64,000 nucleotides of DNA from Paramoeba atlantica (Eukaryota; Discosea), in NCBI GenBank assembly GCA_977017575.1, contig CDRNVI010000021.1, positions 124,001 through 188,000 on the forward strand, given 5' to 3'. Positions 42,228 to 51,619 of the stretch are shown one piece after another (position 1 is the first letter of the stretch; the number at the start of each line of letters is the position of its first letter). The notes under the pieces were generated by a model. It was not told the origin of the DNA. It did not search any database and saw only the letters and a list, made by a program, of their open reading frames with translations. The position numbers and the translations under genes are program-made.

Positions 42228-42540
42228 TGAGACGCCCCACCGTCGCCTCCAAATAAAAGTCTATAAAAGTCGGGTGATGAAATTGATCGGTTACGAGCTT
42301 CGACACTACCTTCGGACCCAAAGCTACCCGATGCATCCCGTGATCATAACGCACGCCGTTGAAGACGTATTGCTTCAGCGGAGTTTTCCCCACATCCTTG
42401 AAAGCCCCTCCGACGACCCGGCATCGGGTATCCACAAAGCTAGCGAATTTATTCGCCTCAGCATCCGTGCCCACAAAGCGGATGCCATCCACGTAGACGT
42501 CACATGCAGAATGTCCACCCTCAAAAGATAGAGTGGTTTT
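42228..42540 (-). pseudogene. YR subfamily B RT fragment (fossil)
   Basis: Contains DVYVDGIRFVGTDAEANKFA, YVFNGVRYDHGMHRVALG and a thumb-like end (LEATVGRLI), matching the same region of element A (VYIDGVRFAGT, YIFNGVRYDHAGHKVSLG). Confidence 0.7.
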
Positions 42541-42544
42541 TTTG

Positions 42545-42780
42545 GTCAAGGGGCGCGTTATTTGCATTACCTAAGGCGCAGGGGTATAGCGCACCCCACC
42601 TCCCTAGCTTAGGCGCACGACTGACAACCCTTGCTGCGATGATCTGCTCTCGGGCGGGTTGAGCGCCGAGAGGCACCTCAGCTCTAATCTGGGGAAACCA
42701 TAGCCCTCGTTGGCCAAACGGTTTTATTAACAATAACAATAACAATGGGGCATCGCTGCACCCCAGGTGCCATTCAATAA
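42545..42780. repeat. Repeat insertion with CAATAA units
   Basis: Contains GGGGTATAGCGCACCCC (the GGGGTCGC-CACGCCCC module type), two or three CAATAA units (42729-42747) and GGGGCATCGCTGCACCCC, a perfect GGGG-C/G-CCCC hairpin. Likely LINE/SINE tail sequence. Confidence 0.4.
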
Positions 42781-42784
42781 TTAC

Positions 42785-42966
42785 GTGACTGCCCCCCTTT
42801 TGATGGAAAGAGTGCCGTAACCGGTGCCATTTCCCAGTATGTTTCGCATGTGAAGATCCATCTGTCGCACATTCGTTCGGCATACTGGTTGACGTTGGGG
42901 TAGATTGATCAGGTAGCTTGCCAATTCTTGTGTACCCTCGCCGGTGATGATTGCGTATAGGTACGG
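42785..42966 (-). pseudogene. YR subfamily B, recombinase C-terminal fragment (fossil)
   Basis: The minus reading contains RPYLYAIITGEGTQELASYL and VCRTNVRQMDLHMRNILGNG, aligning with RPYMYAVIRGEGTRMLENYI and FTEVRQMDHTIRRILGPG of element A. Confidence 0.6.
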
Positions 42967-42974
42967 TCGACATG

Positions 42975-43480
42975 ATATATTCAGTCAGAGCATTCGACTT
43001 TTGTCGAATGATGGGGCGTAGCGACCCCAGCTTCCCTAGCTAACTCACCCGGCGTCGCACAACAAGACGCTACATACCTAGGGTGGGTACGATCAAGGCC
43101 CCGCGGATGACACTACCCGGTGCCAGCAAAACAAGGCACAAAATAACTAGGGTAACGGTCACCCAGACATCGCAGCGTGAGAATGACACCGCCCGGTACC
43201 GGATATAACAAGGTACTAAGGAACTAGGGTGGGTGTCATTCAGCATAATCTTTGGAGTGTGTTGTGTTTTTTCACTTCAAAAGAAGTGTTTTTTTCATAA
43301 AGAAGATCTTGTAGTATATGAAAGGGGTTAAAAAAAAAGATAAGCTGGCTGCTCGCGCTCGATCTGGTGAAATCTTCGGATTTGACTTGCGTGCTGCGTG
43401 GCACAGCTCCTAGCAAGCGATAAGGGGGGGCTTGTTCTAGGGAGGTAACATCTCCTCGGAGATATAATGCCTAAAAAAAT
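42975..43480. mobile_element. Structured repeat insertion with three covarying hairpin modules
   Basis: Interrupts the subfamily B recombinase. Three imperfect modules, each CCCGG-stem-(N)nAACAA-stem-...CTAGGGT: GCGTC/GACGC (43053-43071), GTGCC/GGCAC (43121-43140) and GTACC/GGTAC (43197-43217). The third has a perfect 10-bp outer stem, GAATGACACC/GGTGTCATTC (43182-43242). A GGGGCGTAGCGACCCC hairpin precedes them. The rest (43250-43480) is T-rich and shows no coding. Confidence 0.6.
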
Positions 43481-43484
43481 CAAA

Positions 43485-43704
43485 AATCAAACGGTCGATA
43501 TGGGTTGAGTCGCGTGCTTTTCGTCGTCCTTCCCCGATAAATGACAATTTCTTCCGGATGTATCAGCACGAAGTTCACTCTTGTTAGCTGCGTAACCTCT
43601 GTCCACCTGGCTGCCGCCTTCCAACAAATTAGTATCGCCATCCATTCCGACGCTGTAACTCGACAAGCTAGCTTCTTTAGTAAATAAGGCGTGACGGGCA
43701 GCAT
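43485..43704 (-). pseudogene. YR subfamily B, recombinase central fragment (fossil)
   Basis: The minus frame contains MLPVTPYLLKKLACRVTASE, WMAILICWKAAARWTEVTQL and PEEIVIYRGRTTKSTRLNPY, matching AILCWKAAAPWTETAQLMR and the following region of element A. Confidence 0.7.
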
Positions 43705-43746
43705 CTGCCTTTGTGGCTCCAGTGCGCCTTGGGCTTGAAGAGCTCT

Positions 43747-44207
43747 AGGAGGCCTTGGGCTTGAAGAGCTCCAGGAGCGGTGCGGGCGTAGTTGGTAGAC
43801 GATGGGCCTTATAACCTGCAGGTTGTGGGTTCGATTCCCGCTATCGACAAAACTCGCAACCTGGCTGCCTCACTACAAAGGGAGAGCGATCAGGAGTGCC
43901 TTCAAGGCCCAACCAAACCCTGCTCCCCTGGAGGACCGACCCGGAACCGCCGGGCTGAACCAGGCTCCAGCGCACCCGCTAAATTGCGAGCTGCTTACGC
44001 AAAGGAGGCTTGAGACACAGCCTACACGATGCAACGGGGTTGGACGCCCGTCCTGGGAGCTACGGTTGGGTAGCCGTTCTCGGGCCGCAAGGCGTCGAGT
44101 GCCGTCCGGGAAGGGGGTAGCAAGACAATGAAGGTCAGTGACTTGAGACTCTACCCTAACGGTTGGCGCTGCAGATCCCTCCGTGTCTTCTTCTTCTCTT
44201 CTTCTTC
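43747..44207 (+). mobile_element. tRNA-derived SINE with internal pol III promoter
   Basis: Flanked by perfect 11-bp duplications TGAAGAGCTCT (43736-43746 and 44208-44218). The head (43785-43850) has an A-box-like GGCGTAGTTGGTAGACG and a consensus B box GGGTTCGATTCCCGC about 40 bp apart. The body has no coding potential, and the element ends in a CTT-rich tail (44187-44207). A second CCTTGGGCTTGAAGAGCTC near the 5' end looks like a partial copy of the target. It is inserted in the YR subfamily B recombinase, and the host frame resumes at the duplication. Confidence 0.75.
43785..43850 (+). promoter_or_regulatory. RNA polymerase III A and B boxes of the SINE
   Basis: GGCGTAGTTGGTAGACG near 43788 and GGGTTCGATTCCCGC near 43829 fit type 2 internal promoter boxes. 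The T-arm stem GTGGG/CCCGC is intact, but the acceptor and anticodon stems do not pair. Confidence 0.7.
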
Positions 44208-44218
44208 TGAAGAGCTCT

Positions 44219-44630
44219 TGAGTAGAATTTTAGCGGGGTCACTTCGTACGACATCAGGTTGAGTACGGACTGCAGGTTTTTCACATAACTGTGACGTGTC
44301 GAGGTGTGACGTGTCGCTGCTTTCGACAAAATTCTTCCATCCTCGTCCATAGTCGACTTCTCGAAAGCCAGGTCCCTTGCGTCCACATAGGCTGTACAGC
44401 CGTTACCACTATTCGCCCCGTCGCTGTGGTTGGGTTTCATGAATTTTGGAGGTCAGACTGTGCATAGTCGAGGTGTTTTGCCGAATCGTGTTGTTGGATG
44501 GACGAATTTGTCGCTGCACGGCACGATGCATCGTGAGTTCTTGTCTCGAAGAATGATAGGACGTGTTTAATAAAATCACCCGCCGTCGTTTCAACGGCTG
44601 GGCACAAGCAGTATTCGGGGTGGGGGCCAT
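44219..44630 (-). pseudogene. YR subfamily B, recombinase N-terminal region (fossil)
   Basis: The frame fragment reads TAYVDARDLAFEKSTMDEDG and NLQSVLNLMSYEVTPLKFYS, resembling the core-binding domain of element A (…LQALLAMQDMNMTPLKLF). Confidence 0.5.
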
Positions 44631-44633
44631 TTC

Positions 44634-45711
44634 CTAGTAAGGCCGTCTTTCGCCGCGAGCACCACGCATCGTCGTTGCCGCGGTGCTGGTCACGGTGCTG
44701 CTTGCCACCCCTCGCCCGAAACCCGATCGATTCAAGGCGGGGCAGTCGGCCCGAAAATGTCCAGTTTGCCGACAGTTATAACAGACTCGTTGACAGAATG
44801 TCCGTCCGCGCGTGCGATTTAGCTGTGTAGCACGCAAATGCTCTTCAATCATGGCTTGACCGTATTTGTCTCCCGGGTTCTCCTCCTTGTACAGCTTTTG
44901 ATGAACACGTTCAACTTCCACTCCGGCGGCGGCCCAGTAGTGGCTGCGAAGCTCTTCTACAACTATCACTGCCATGTTTAGAAAATGACCATCCCGCCAG
45001 TCCTGCCACTCACGGGCAGAATAAATTCATTCGATCAAGAGCTTGAAAAGTCGTTCGCGTTGCGGTGGGGGATTAAATCGGACTCCTAACTGGGGTGCAT
45101 CCCGCAGCTCCCTAATCAAATCTCTTGCTTTAAACTCATCGCCAGCATTCAACCAAGGTCCCCACGTAGTCGGATCGTACGGGGAGAAATTCTTTGGGTC
45201 ATCGGGAACCACAGCGCGTAGGTCCATCTCTGCCTGCTGAGCCGCGAGGGAACCGTCTTCAGTACCGTCCGGCATACAGCTATCAACCTGCACGATCTCA
45301 AGGGCAAAATATCGAATTCGCGGATGAGGAAAAGGATAGCTTTTGTTAGGTTCGTCATCCCACTTTGCAACCAACTCATCATTGTTTCGTTTTTTTGGGG
45401 AACTTAAAAGAGACTGACCCTTCGACGACCTGCTGAAAATCATCCCCCTGCTCCGCCCACACAGCCTTGATCCTAACCTTTCGCTTCGCTCGCAAAATAT
45501 CAACTATTCGAGCTTGGAACTCTCCTTTTTCGACATCAGTCATTAAACGGGTCTCGCGGTCTTCCACCTGCTCGGGATTCAGCGTTCCATCCCTGCGCTC
45601 GCGTCGTGGCCCTCGACGTCGAGATGCAGGAGGATCAGGAGCGACGGGAGGCGGACTTTCAGCTCGTGTCATCGACACCGCCCGTCGCACCGCATCAACG
45701 ATACCAGACAA
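44634..45711 (-). pseudogene. YR subfamily B gag-like region with CCHC zinc knuckle (fossil)
   Basis: Starts MSGIVDAVRRAVSMTRAES, parallel to MSRIAEAVRRTLSLSHA of element A. The middle has TTWGPWLNAGDEFKARDLI and GVRFNPPPQRERLFKLLIE. The C-terminus has RVCYNCRQTGHFRADCPAL (C-x2-C-x4-H-x4-C). Broken. Confidence 0.7.
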
Positions 45712-45715
45712 CTCG

Positions 45716-45940
45716 TAGCACTTAGCAAAACTTGAAGACTACTATCAAAATAAATAAAATATTTATTTCCATGTATCACTATAGAAACTATTCATAAATA
45801 AAACGTACAATGCCCGTCGGCCAATTTTCATCACTATAAAGCCCCTCCTAAATTTCCTTCCGTGAACTTCTACTGTATCTGTGCCCATGTTGAATAATAC
45901 GAGATAGACTTGACTTTGGAGACTAGAAGATTATTTGACT
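45716..45940. other. AT-rich non-coding stretch, probably the 5' terminal region of YR subfamily B
   Basis: It sits between the gag start and LINE coding sequence, the position of repeat b in element A. No sequence identity to repeat b is visible, so the assignment rests on position only. Confidence 0.3.
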
Positions 45941-46300
45941 TCAAAGGCTTATGCCACCTAGCCATTTTTCACCCTGTATGTGGTTCCGCAATTGCGATAC
46001 GATAGTGTAAGCCGCAAACTTTTCATTTTCCAATTGAAAAGCTTCACGTATAACTTTTGGGTCAGAATCCGCTCGTTTTGCAAGGGCTTTGATCAAGACC
46101 TTGGTATCTTCATGTAACATTCCACAATCCGTTAAAGCGATGCAACGAAAATACTCTGGTTCTAATCCCTTCTCTACAACGTATTTCCGATGTTTCTTTC
46201 TACGGCACTCTCTAACAGGGCTTTGCTGGTCTGTTTTTGGTAACTGCTGCATAGTGTGTGGACAACTGTGACATCATATAGAACTCCAATATCTGGATTC
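45941..46300 (-). pseudogene. REL-type LINE C-terminal tail
   Basis: Minus frames read VLYDVTVVHTLCSSYQKQTS (end of the REL core), then KHRKYVVEKGLEPEYFRCIA, LTDCGMLHEDTKVLIKALAK and AYTIVSQLRNHIQGEKWLGG. This gives the extreme C-terminus of the LINE protein beyond the endonuclease. One frameshift lies near 46190. The matching halves at 13.36 and 6.57 kb are separated by YR element A. Confidence 0.65.
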
Positions 46301-46301
46301 A

Positions 46302-46345
<44 letters not shown>

Positions 46346-46362
46346 CCTATTATTATATAATA
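46302..46362. repeat. (AT)n microsatellite
   Basis: TATATA tract of about 38 bp (46302-46340) followed by AT-rich sequence; the left flank of a mariner insertion. Confidence 0.9.
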
Positions 46363-47706
46363 TAAACCCCTGGCCAAAATAAGGCACCCCCCTCTAAAAA
46401 TTCGATGCTTTGTTTGTTTGAGCTAATTTCAATGGCATTTTGCAGATCTCAGTTCGGGATTTATGTCATCCCACACTTGGTCACTAGTCCTATAGCTATT
46501 TATAAAGTGGAAACTATTTACCACTTTTTTACCTTTTCGCCACCTAGTTCGACGCAGGCGTTCAGTCTACGATCGAAGCTTAAGATGGTATCATTTATCA
46601 TCTCAGTAGGTAAAGAACTCCATGTGTTTAGAATACACCTTTGCAGTTCGGAAACTGTAGATGGTAGCTTTTCATTTACGTCTTGTTGTACCATTGACCA
46701 TATGTTTTCAATGGGAGAAAGATCGGGAGAATTTGGGGGCCAATTTTTTAGTAGATTAATTTTTCGTTTGTTCAGGTAATTTATGGTGGCCTTGGCCGTA
46801 TGAGCGGTGGCACCATCTTGTTGAAATATTCTTTTGCGGGGGAAATAAACATGTTTTAGTGTGTCTATGTATGTTTCGTGGGTAATAGAGGTCCTGCTGG
46901 ATAAAATTTTTAAGCATCTCCAGTTAATTCCTATAGCACCCCACACCTGACACTTAGGCGCCCAGCGCACCTTTAGTCTCTTTGCAGGGGTCTCTCCTTT
47001 TTTTACCCACATTTTCATTCGATTATCGTTTGTATCAAACACCTTCTCATCTGAGAATATCAATTTCGATGTGTCCTCTTTGTAATTTAAAGAAAACTGT
47101 ACGCGTTTTTCTTTTTGTACAGCGGTGAGCCCTTGTGAAATTGGGCGTGGCCTATATTGATGCCCTGCTTGCCTCAAATCTCGACGAACAGTTCGAGGGC
47201 TTGCAGTAACACCCTTTCTGCACAAAACAACAGAAATACGCTTTGAACTGTTGTACTTTGGCACCCCTGCCGCATCTTTCTTAGAAAGAATGGTTTCAAT
47301 CCTTTTTTTACGAGACTTTATTTTTTTTTTCTGTGGGGATTTCTTTAGGCTTTTTTTCGTCTCAATTTTGGGGTGATCACGGAGGTATTTTCGAATGTAT
47401 TTCACGCTTACATTCAATTCACGTGCTATTCGTTTCTTTGGGATGCCATCTTGAAACCTTAAAAGCATGAGTTCCTTCCCCAGGGGGCTGAGGCCACCTT
47501 TCGGAGGCCTGCGGAATGATTTTTTCATAAATCGACCCTAATGTTAAAGTGGTAAAATATTTTTTTATTTTTTTATTTTTCATGAGCTAAAAACAGCGGG
47601 AACGTACAGATCTCAAAATTTTGAACGAAAACATGGTATGATAACCCTGCCATACCCCCTCATGCAAAAAATAAGAGGGGGTGCCTTATTGGTGGCCAGG
47701 GGTTTA
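46363..47706 (-). mobile_element. Mariner-like DD35E element with intact transposase
   Basis: About 1.34 kb. TIRs start AAACCCCTGGCCAAAATAAG (left) and, inverted, AAACCCCTGGCCACCAATAA (right); the inner TIR part is GGCACCCCC(T)CT. The target is TA in a (TA)n context. One uninterrupted transposase ORF lies within. Relatives are at 48066-49002, 50291-51619 and 62787-63075. Confidence 0.9.
46518..47528 (-). CDS. DD35E Tc1/mariner transposase, intact
   Basis: 336 codons, start MKKSFRRPPKGGLSPLGKEL. HTH: DGIPKKRIARELNVSVKYIR, then RTVRRDLRQAGHQYRPRP. Catalytic motifs: KLIFSDEKVFDTND (first D), RIFQQDGATAHTAKA (second D) and SPDLSPIENIWSM (E), with 35 residues between the second D and the E. The length is normal for the superfamily (about 340 aa), no stops or frameshifts are seen, and both TIRs are present, so it could encode a working enzyme; activity is not shown. 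Acts in the nucleus by cutting and pasting at TA. Basic residues near KSPQKKKIKSRKKR may be a nuclear localisation signal. Confidence 0.9.
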   Translation of the reverse strand: MKKSFRRPPKGGLSPLGKELMLLRFQDGIPKKRIARELNVSVKYIRKYLRDHPKIETKKSLKKSPQKKKIKSRKKRIETILSKKDAAGVPKYNSSKRISVVLCRKGVTASPRTVRRDLRQAGHQYRPRPISQGLTAVQKEKRVQFSLNYKEDTSKLIFSDEKVFDTNDNRMKMWVKKGETPAKRLKVRWAPKCQVWGAIGINWRCLKILSSRTSITHETYIDTLKHVYFPRKRIFQQDGATAHTAKATINYLNKRKINLLKNWPPNSPDLSPIENIWSMVQQDVNEKLPSTVSELQRCILNTWSSLPTEMINDTILSFDRRLNACVELGGEKVKKW

Positions 47707-48021
47707 TAATATATATATATGAGGGGCTGCGGATCGCGGGTTCGGTGCGGGTTCGGCGCGGGTTCGGTGCGGGTTCGGCCTCTATCCTGATGGATAGAGG
47801 AGGAGTTTCGGGAGCAATCCACATGGGCTGTAAATCTTACAGTTGCTCCCATGTGCAGTTCAAAGCGCACATAGCTAAGGAAGAGCTAAGGCGTCTGAGA
47901 TCAGTGTCCGTGGCGACAAGAGGACTTGCTCTCTGTAGCTCAAGAAAAAAATCTGTGAGTTGCTCTCTGGTAATGCCGTACATGATAGAATTGCAGGACG
48001 CCTAGAGAGAAAACAAAAAGT
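47707..48021. repeat. Inverted partial copy of the GCGGGTTCGG repeat plus non-coding sequence
   Basis: 47718-47780 matches the reverse/variant form of 14461-14607: GAGGGGCTGCGG, then several GTGCGGGTTCGG units. From 47790 there is a GGAGCAATCCACATGGG ... CCCATGTG segment that can fold. The small plus ORF (47745-48005) is not convincing. Confidence 0.5.
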
Positions 48022-49139
48022 AAGATGACATTCATGGGTAAGATACCTAACTTATTCATGATACATAAACCCCTCCGCATCAAAAAGGCACCCACCCTTA
48101 TTTTTTGCGCGAGGGGGGCTAGGGGGGTTATCGCACCACTTTATCGTGCAAAATTTTGAGACCTGTTCGTTCCCGTTGTCTTTAGGTCATTTCGAAAACT
48201 AAAAAAGAGTTGGATGTTTTTTTTTAAAAAAATCACTTTTCATGTCAAGAAATACGTATCGACTTCCCAGGGGTGGTCTTACAGAAAGTGGAAAAGTGTT
48301 ATTGCGCATGAGGCTTGGCCAAGGGGTTGCGATAAGGCAAGTAGCCCGCGAGTTTAATGTCAATGTGAAACATATTCGAAAATATTTGAAAAACAATTCG
48401 CCTGAAAATTTACACTCTGAGCCCTGAAGTAAAAAAAAGGAATCCAAGGACACCTTGTTATTCTCCCATCCATCTCAATTACATGTGTTTCGTACATTAA
48501 AACATTAAAAAAAGTACCATTCACCCCAAACTGTATTTTTCAGCAAGATGGGGCAACACCTTAGACTGCCAAGGAAACAAAAGCGTACCTTGAGGACGGC
48601 AACATGAAATTATTGAAAAATTGTCCGCTCAACTCCCCCGATCTCTCACCAATAGAAAACGTGTGGAGCATGGTACAAAATTTTGTAGATGAATACAATC
48701 CTGCAACTAAAGAAGATCTCATAAAAAGCGTACGTAAAGCTTGGCGTAAATTGCCTCAAGAATATATTGATGATTCGGTTTTGAGCTTCGATGCTCGCCT
48801 CAAAGCTTGTGTGGCGAGTAACGGAGAAAAAGTGAGAAAATCGTAATCTCTACCTAAAATATAGGTATTCGTTTCTTTTTGTCTCATTTCTTCACGCGCA
48901 AAGTCTTTGTGTTGAGATCTGCAAAATGCAACAAAAATCACCCCAAACGGACAATTGGCTGAAAAGTTAAGGGCGGGTGCCTTATTGGTGCGGAGGGGTT
49001 TAGATGACATTCATGGGTAGGATACCTAACTTATTCATGATACATATAAGATGACATTCATGGGTAAGATACCTAACTTATTCATGATACATATAAGATG
49101 ACATTCATGGGTAAGATACCTAACTTATACATGATACAA
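48022..49139. repeat. 45-50-bp minisatellite split by a mariner element
   Basis: Units of AAGATGACATTCATGGGTAA, then GATACCTAACTTATTCATGA and TACATAT, occur at 48022-48067 and in three copies at 49002-49139. The mariner at 48066-49002 sits at a TA in the repeat. Confidence 0.75.
48066..49002 (+). mobile_element. Mariner-like DD35E element, internally deleted
   Basis: TIRs start AAACCCCTCCGCATCAAAAA and (inverted) AAACCCCTCCGCACCAATAA, flanked by TA. Two transposase remnants: N-terminal 48242-48427 (MSRNTYRLPRGGLTESGK, RQVAREFNVNVKHIRKYL) and C-terminal from about 48540 (FQQDGATP, then LLKNCPLNSPDLSPIENVWS, to 48846). The middle with the first D is deleted, and the second-D region has a stop. 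Non-autonomous. Confidence 0.85.
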
Positions 49140-49283
49140 GATGCATGATATCTAAAAAATGAATGATATAAAGGTTAGCACTTCAAACTTCAAAAAAAAC
49201 GTGCTTATCACTTCTCTTGAATTAGAACTCTTTTTCTCTTACGTACACTTTGTGCGGGAAACGTTCGCTTCTGCGAGGGAAAA

Positions 49284-49947
49284 CTAAAGGGAAGGAAAGC
49301 GCATCACGCGAGAGGAACGTGGCTTCAAAGGGGCTTCCCCAAGCGAAGGTTGAGGGAGCGAGGAAGGTTGAGTGCGCAAGTTGGGTGAAGAGATCACCGT
49401 AGAAGAAAGGGATTCCTCTGCTACATTTTCTTTACCCTGGCCACTCTTCCGTTTGCGCCACAGAGTGCATGATCTGGAACGCTTTCCTGAAACAGAACGC
49501 CACACGTTCTCCACGAACTCCCCCACAGCTCCTTCATGAGGAGGGGCGTAGAGAGGGTTCTGTTCCAAGAAAGCTTCCAGATCACGCGTCGCCTCTGCAA
49601 GGAAGTAGACCCCTCGTGGCAGACAATACAAGAGAAGGTGTCCTCGGCGCTCCACAAGGTGGAAGATGACACGCTGCAGCACTTGGGAGCTAACCTCCAC
49701 GCCACACACAGAGCGTGTGGCATGTAAGTAGCTGTCCATCGTGCGCGATCCGCGCCTCACGCATTCTTCCACCTTGGCCCCCAACTCCTCCTCAGTGACA
49801 ACGAGCGCTGGGGGGGGCGAAAGGAGTTTTGCGCTTCGTGAAGGTGCGCATAAGCGATGCGACAATGACGTCGTATACGTCATCATCCCTCGCAGATGTT
49901 ACTTTCATACGTGAAGTGAAATCTTCGTTGCTCTCAACAGGGCTCAT
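49284..49947 (-). pseudogene. Uncharacterised ORF with a homopolymer frameshift
   Basis: A plausible start MMSPVESNEDFTSRMKVTSA at about 49947 opens a frame (DDDVYDVIVASLMRTFTKRK) that reaches an 8-G run at 49810-49817. After it the reading continues in another frame: VVTEEELGAKVEECVRRGSR, VSSQVLQRVIFHLVERRGHL, LAEATRDLEAFLEQNPLYAP and a basic, serine-rich tail to 49284. Together the two frames cover about 220 codons. No family is recognised. It could be a host gene, a pseudogene, or an intact gene with a sequencing error in the G run. Confidence 0.4.
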
Positions 49948-50104
49948 CATATAAAAAGGAGGATAATGTAAAAGAATTATGCATGTATTGTGGAGGGTAT
50001 ATTAATTGTACATTTGATTTGTGTAATGCATACACCGTTCGTATACAGCACCGCATACAGCGTACACCGTATTTTCACAGTAAGGCGGCTATGTACGGTA
50101 ACAA

Positions 50105-50290
50105 ACTAAAAAAACTACACTTTAAGCTACTTTGTACGTGTACAACCCATTTTTTGGGTCTAAAATAGACCTCGTTCGACCTCAAATGCAAAGCGCGGGT
50201 TCGGTGCGGGTTCGGTGATGCACACCCGCAGCCCCTCATATATATATTATTATATATTCTTATAAATATATATATATATTTTATAATATA
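50105..50290 (+). repeat. Interspersed repeat ending in (TA)n, second copy
   Basis: Matches 14461-14607 (ACTACACTTTAAGCTACTTT, two TGCGGGTTCGG units, CCCGCAGCCCCTCATATATA) and runs into AT-rich sequence and a mariner element. Confidence 0.7.
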
Positions 50291-51619
50291 TAAACCCCTC
50301 GACACGAATAAAGCACCCCCCTTTATTTTTTGCGTGCGGGGACCCATGGGGGTTGCAGCACCACTTTATCGTCCAGAATTTTGAGATTTGCACGTTCCCG
50401 GGGTTTTTAGCTTCATTTAAAACTTTTAAAAAAATCAGTTTCAGAAATATTTTTTTCTAAAATTTCATGGTAAAATCCAAGTACCGTCCCCCAAAGGGGG
50501 GGATGACCCCTATAGGTAAGACATTATTGCGCCTGAGGTTCGAGGACGGTGTCCCAAAGAAGCAACTTGCACGAGAATTTAATATTTCTGTAAAATATGT
50601 GAGGCAATATTTGAAAGCAAAAGAAACCAATAAAACCAAAATATTTACACCGAAAAAAAATATCTTACGTCGCAGAAAAAAAATAGTAACCATTATTTCA
50701 CCAAAAGACCTTGCTGGAGTGCCGAAACACAGCAGCGCTAGATGCATTGCTGGGAGATTGAGTAAAAAGGGGGTACATGTCACAAAACGCACTGTTCAAC
50801 GTGACTTAAAAGCAATGAAATATACTTATTCCCCACGCCCGGTTACTATGGCGTTGACCGAACGTCAGAAGGCTAAAAGGGTTGAGTTTGCCTTAGCATG
50901 GAATGGGGATTCACGCATAATTGTATTTTCTGATGAAAAAATCATTGATACTAATGATATGCCTAAAAAAATTTGGGTTGCCCCGGGCGAAAAGGCTGCT
51001 CCAAGGCAGAAAATGCGTTGAGCCCCAAAATGCCATGTGTGGGGTGCCATTGGAGTTGGGTGGCGTTATCTAGCTATTCTTCCCAATGACAGCTCAATTA
51101 CGAGCGAAACGTATATTAAAACCCTGCGTAAAACTCCTTTCCCCCGTAATTTTATTTTTCAACAAGATGGAGCAGGCGCACACACTGCAAAAATGACAAA
51201 GTCTTATCTTTTTGAATTAGAAATTCAGTATATCAAAAATTGGCCTGCCAACTCACCTGACCTCAATCCTATAGAAAATGTATGGGAAATGATACAGCAG
51301 CGAGTATGTGGAATGAACCCCTCCAGTACTACTTCGCTTATTAGGTGTGTAAAAAAAGCATTTAAAGAAATCCCCCGAAGGAAATAAATAAAACTGTTTT
51401 AAGCTTCGATCGTCGACTAGAAGCCTACGTAAAGTGCAAGGGAGAAAAAGTGAAAAAGTGGTAATCGTCTACTTATATTTTACCTTAGTCACCCCAGGAC
51501 AATTTTACAAGGTGCGCAAAGTCTATTCACTGAGATCTGCAAAATGCCGCAAGAATTAGCTCAAACGGACTTACCATACAAATTTTAGAGGGGGGTGCTT
51601 TATTGTGTCGAGGGGTTTA
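50291..51619 (+). mobile_element. Mariner-like DD35E element, nearly complete
   Basis: TIRs start AAACCCCTCGACACGAATAA and (inverted) AAACCCCTCGACACAATAAA, flanked by TA. The length of about 1.33 kb equals the intact copy at 46.4 kb. The transposase has two lesions. Confidence 0.9.
50467..51464 (+). pseudogene. DD35E Tc1/mariner transposase, two lesions
   Basis: Start MVKSKYRPPKGGMTPIGKTL. HTH parts DGVPKKQLAREFNISVKYVR and RTVQRDLKAMKYTYSPRP. Catalytic motifs IIVFSDEKIIDTND, FIFQQDGAGAHTAKM and SPDLNPIENVWEM, 35 residues between D2 and E. An in-frame TGA at 51019-51021 interrupts ...KMR-APKCHVWGAIG, and a frameshift near 51385 displaces the C-terminus (LSFDRRLEAYVKCKGEKVKK, ending 51464). 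Confidence 0.85.

Larger units (their letters stand above)
42225..45715 (-). mobile_element. Fossil YR retroelement, subfamily B
   Basis: Minus-strand order: gag (45711 to 44634), YR N-terminal part (to 44219), SINE insertion, YR central part (43704-43485), structured-repeat insertion (42975-43480), YR C-terminal part (about 42966-42785), a further repeat (42545-42780), and RT fragment (42540-42228). It parallels element A in gene order but is strongly diverged and broken by at least three insertions and several further lesions. It is older than the SINE and than copy A. Confidence 0.7.

Noticed and set aside
43785-43855. A tRNA gene
   Set aside because: A and B boxes are present but the acceptor and anticodon stems do not pair; the sequence continues as a SINE body with target duplications.
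47745-48005. 86-codon plus ORF as a gene
   Set aside because: Starts within the GCGGGTTCGG repeat and has no recognisable features.
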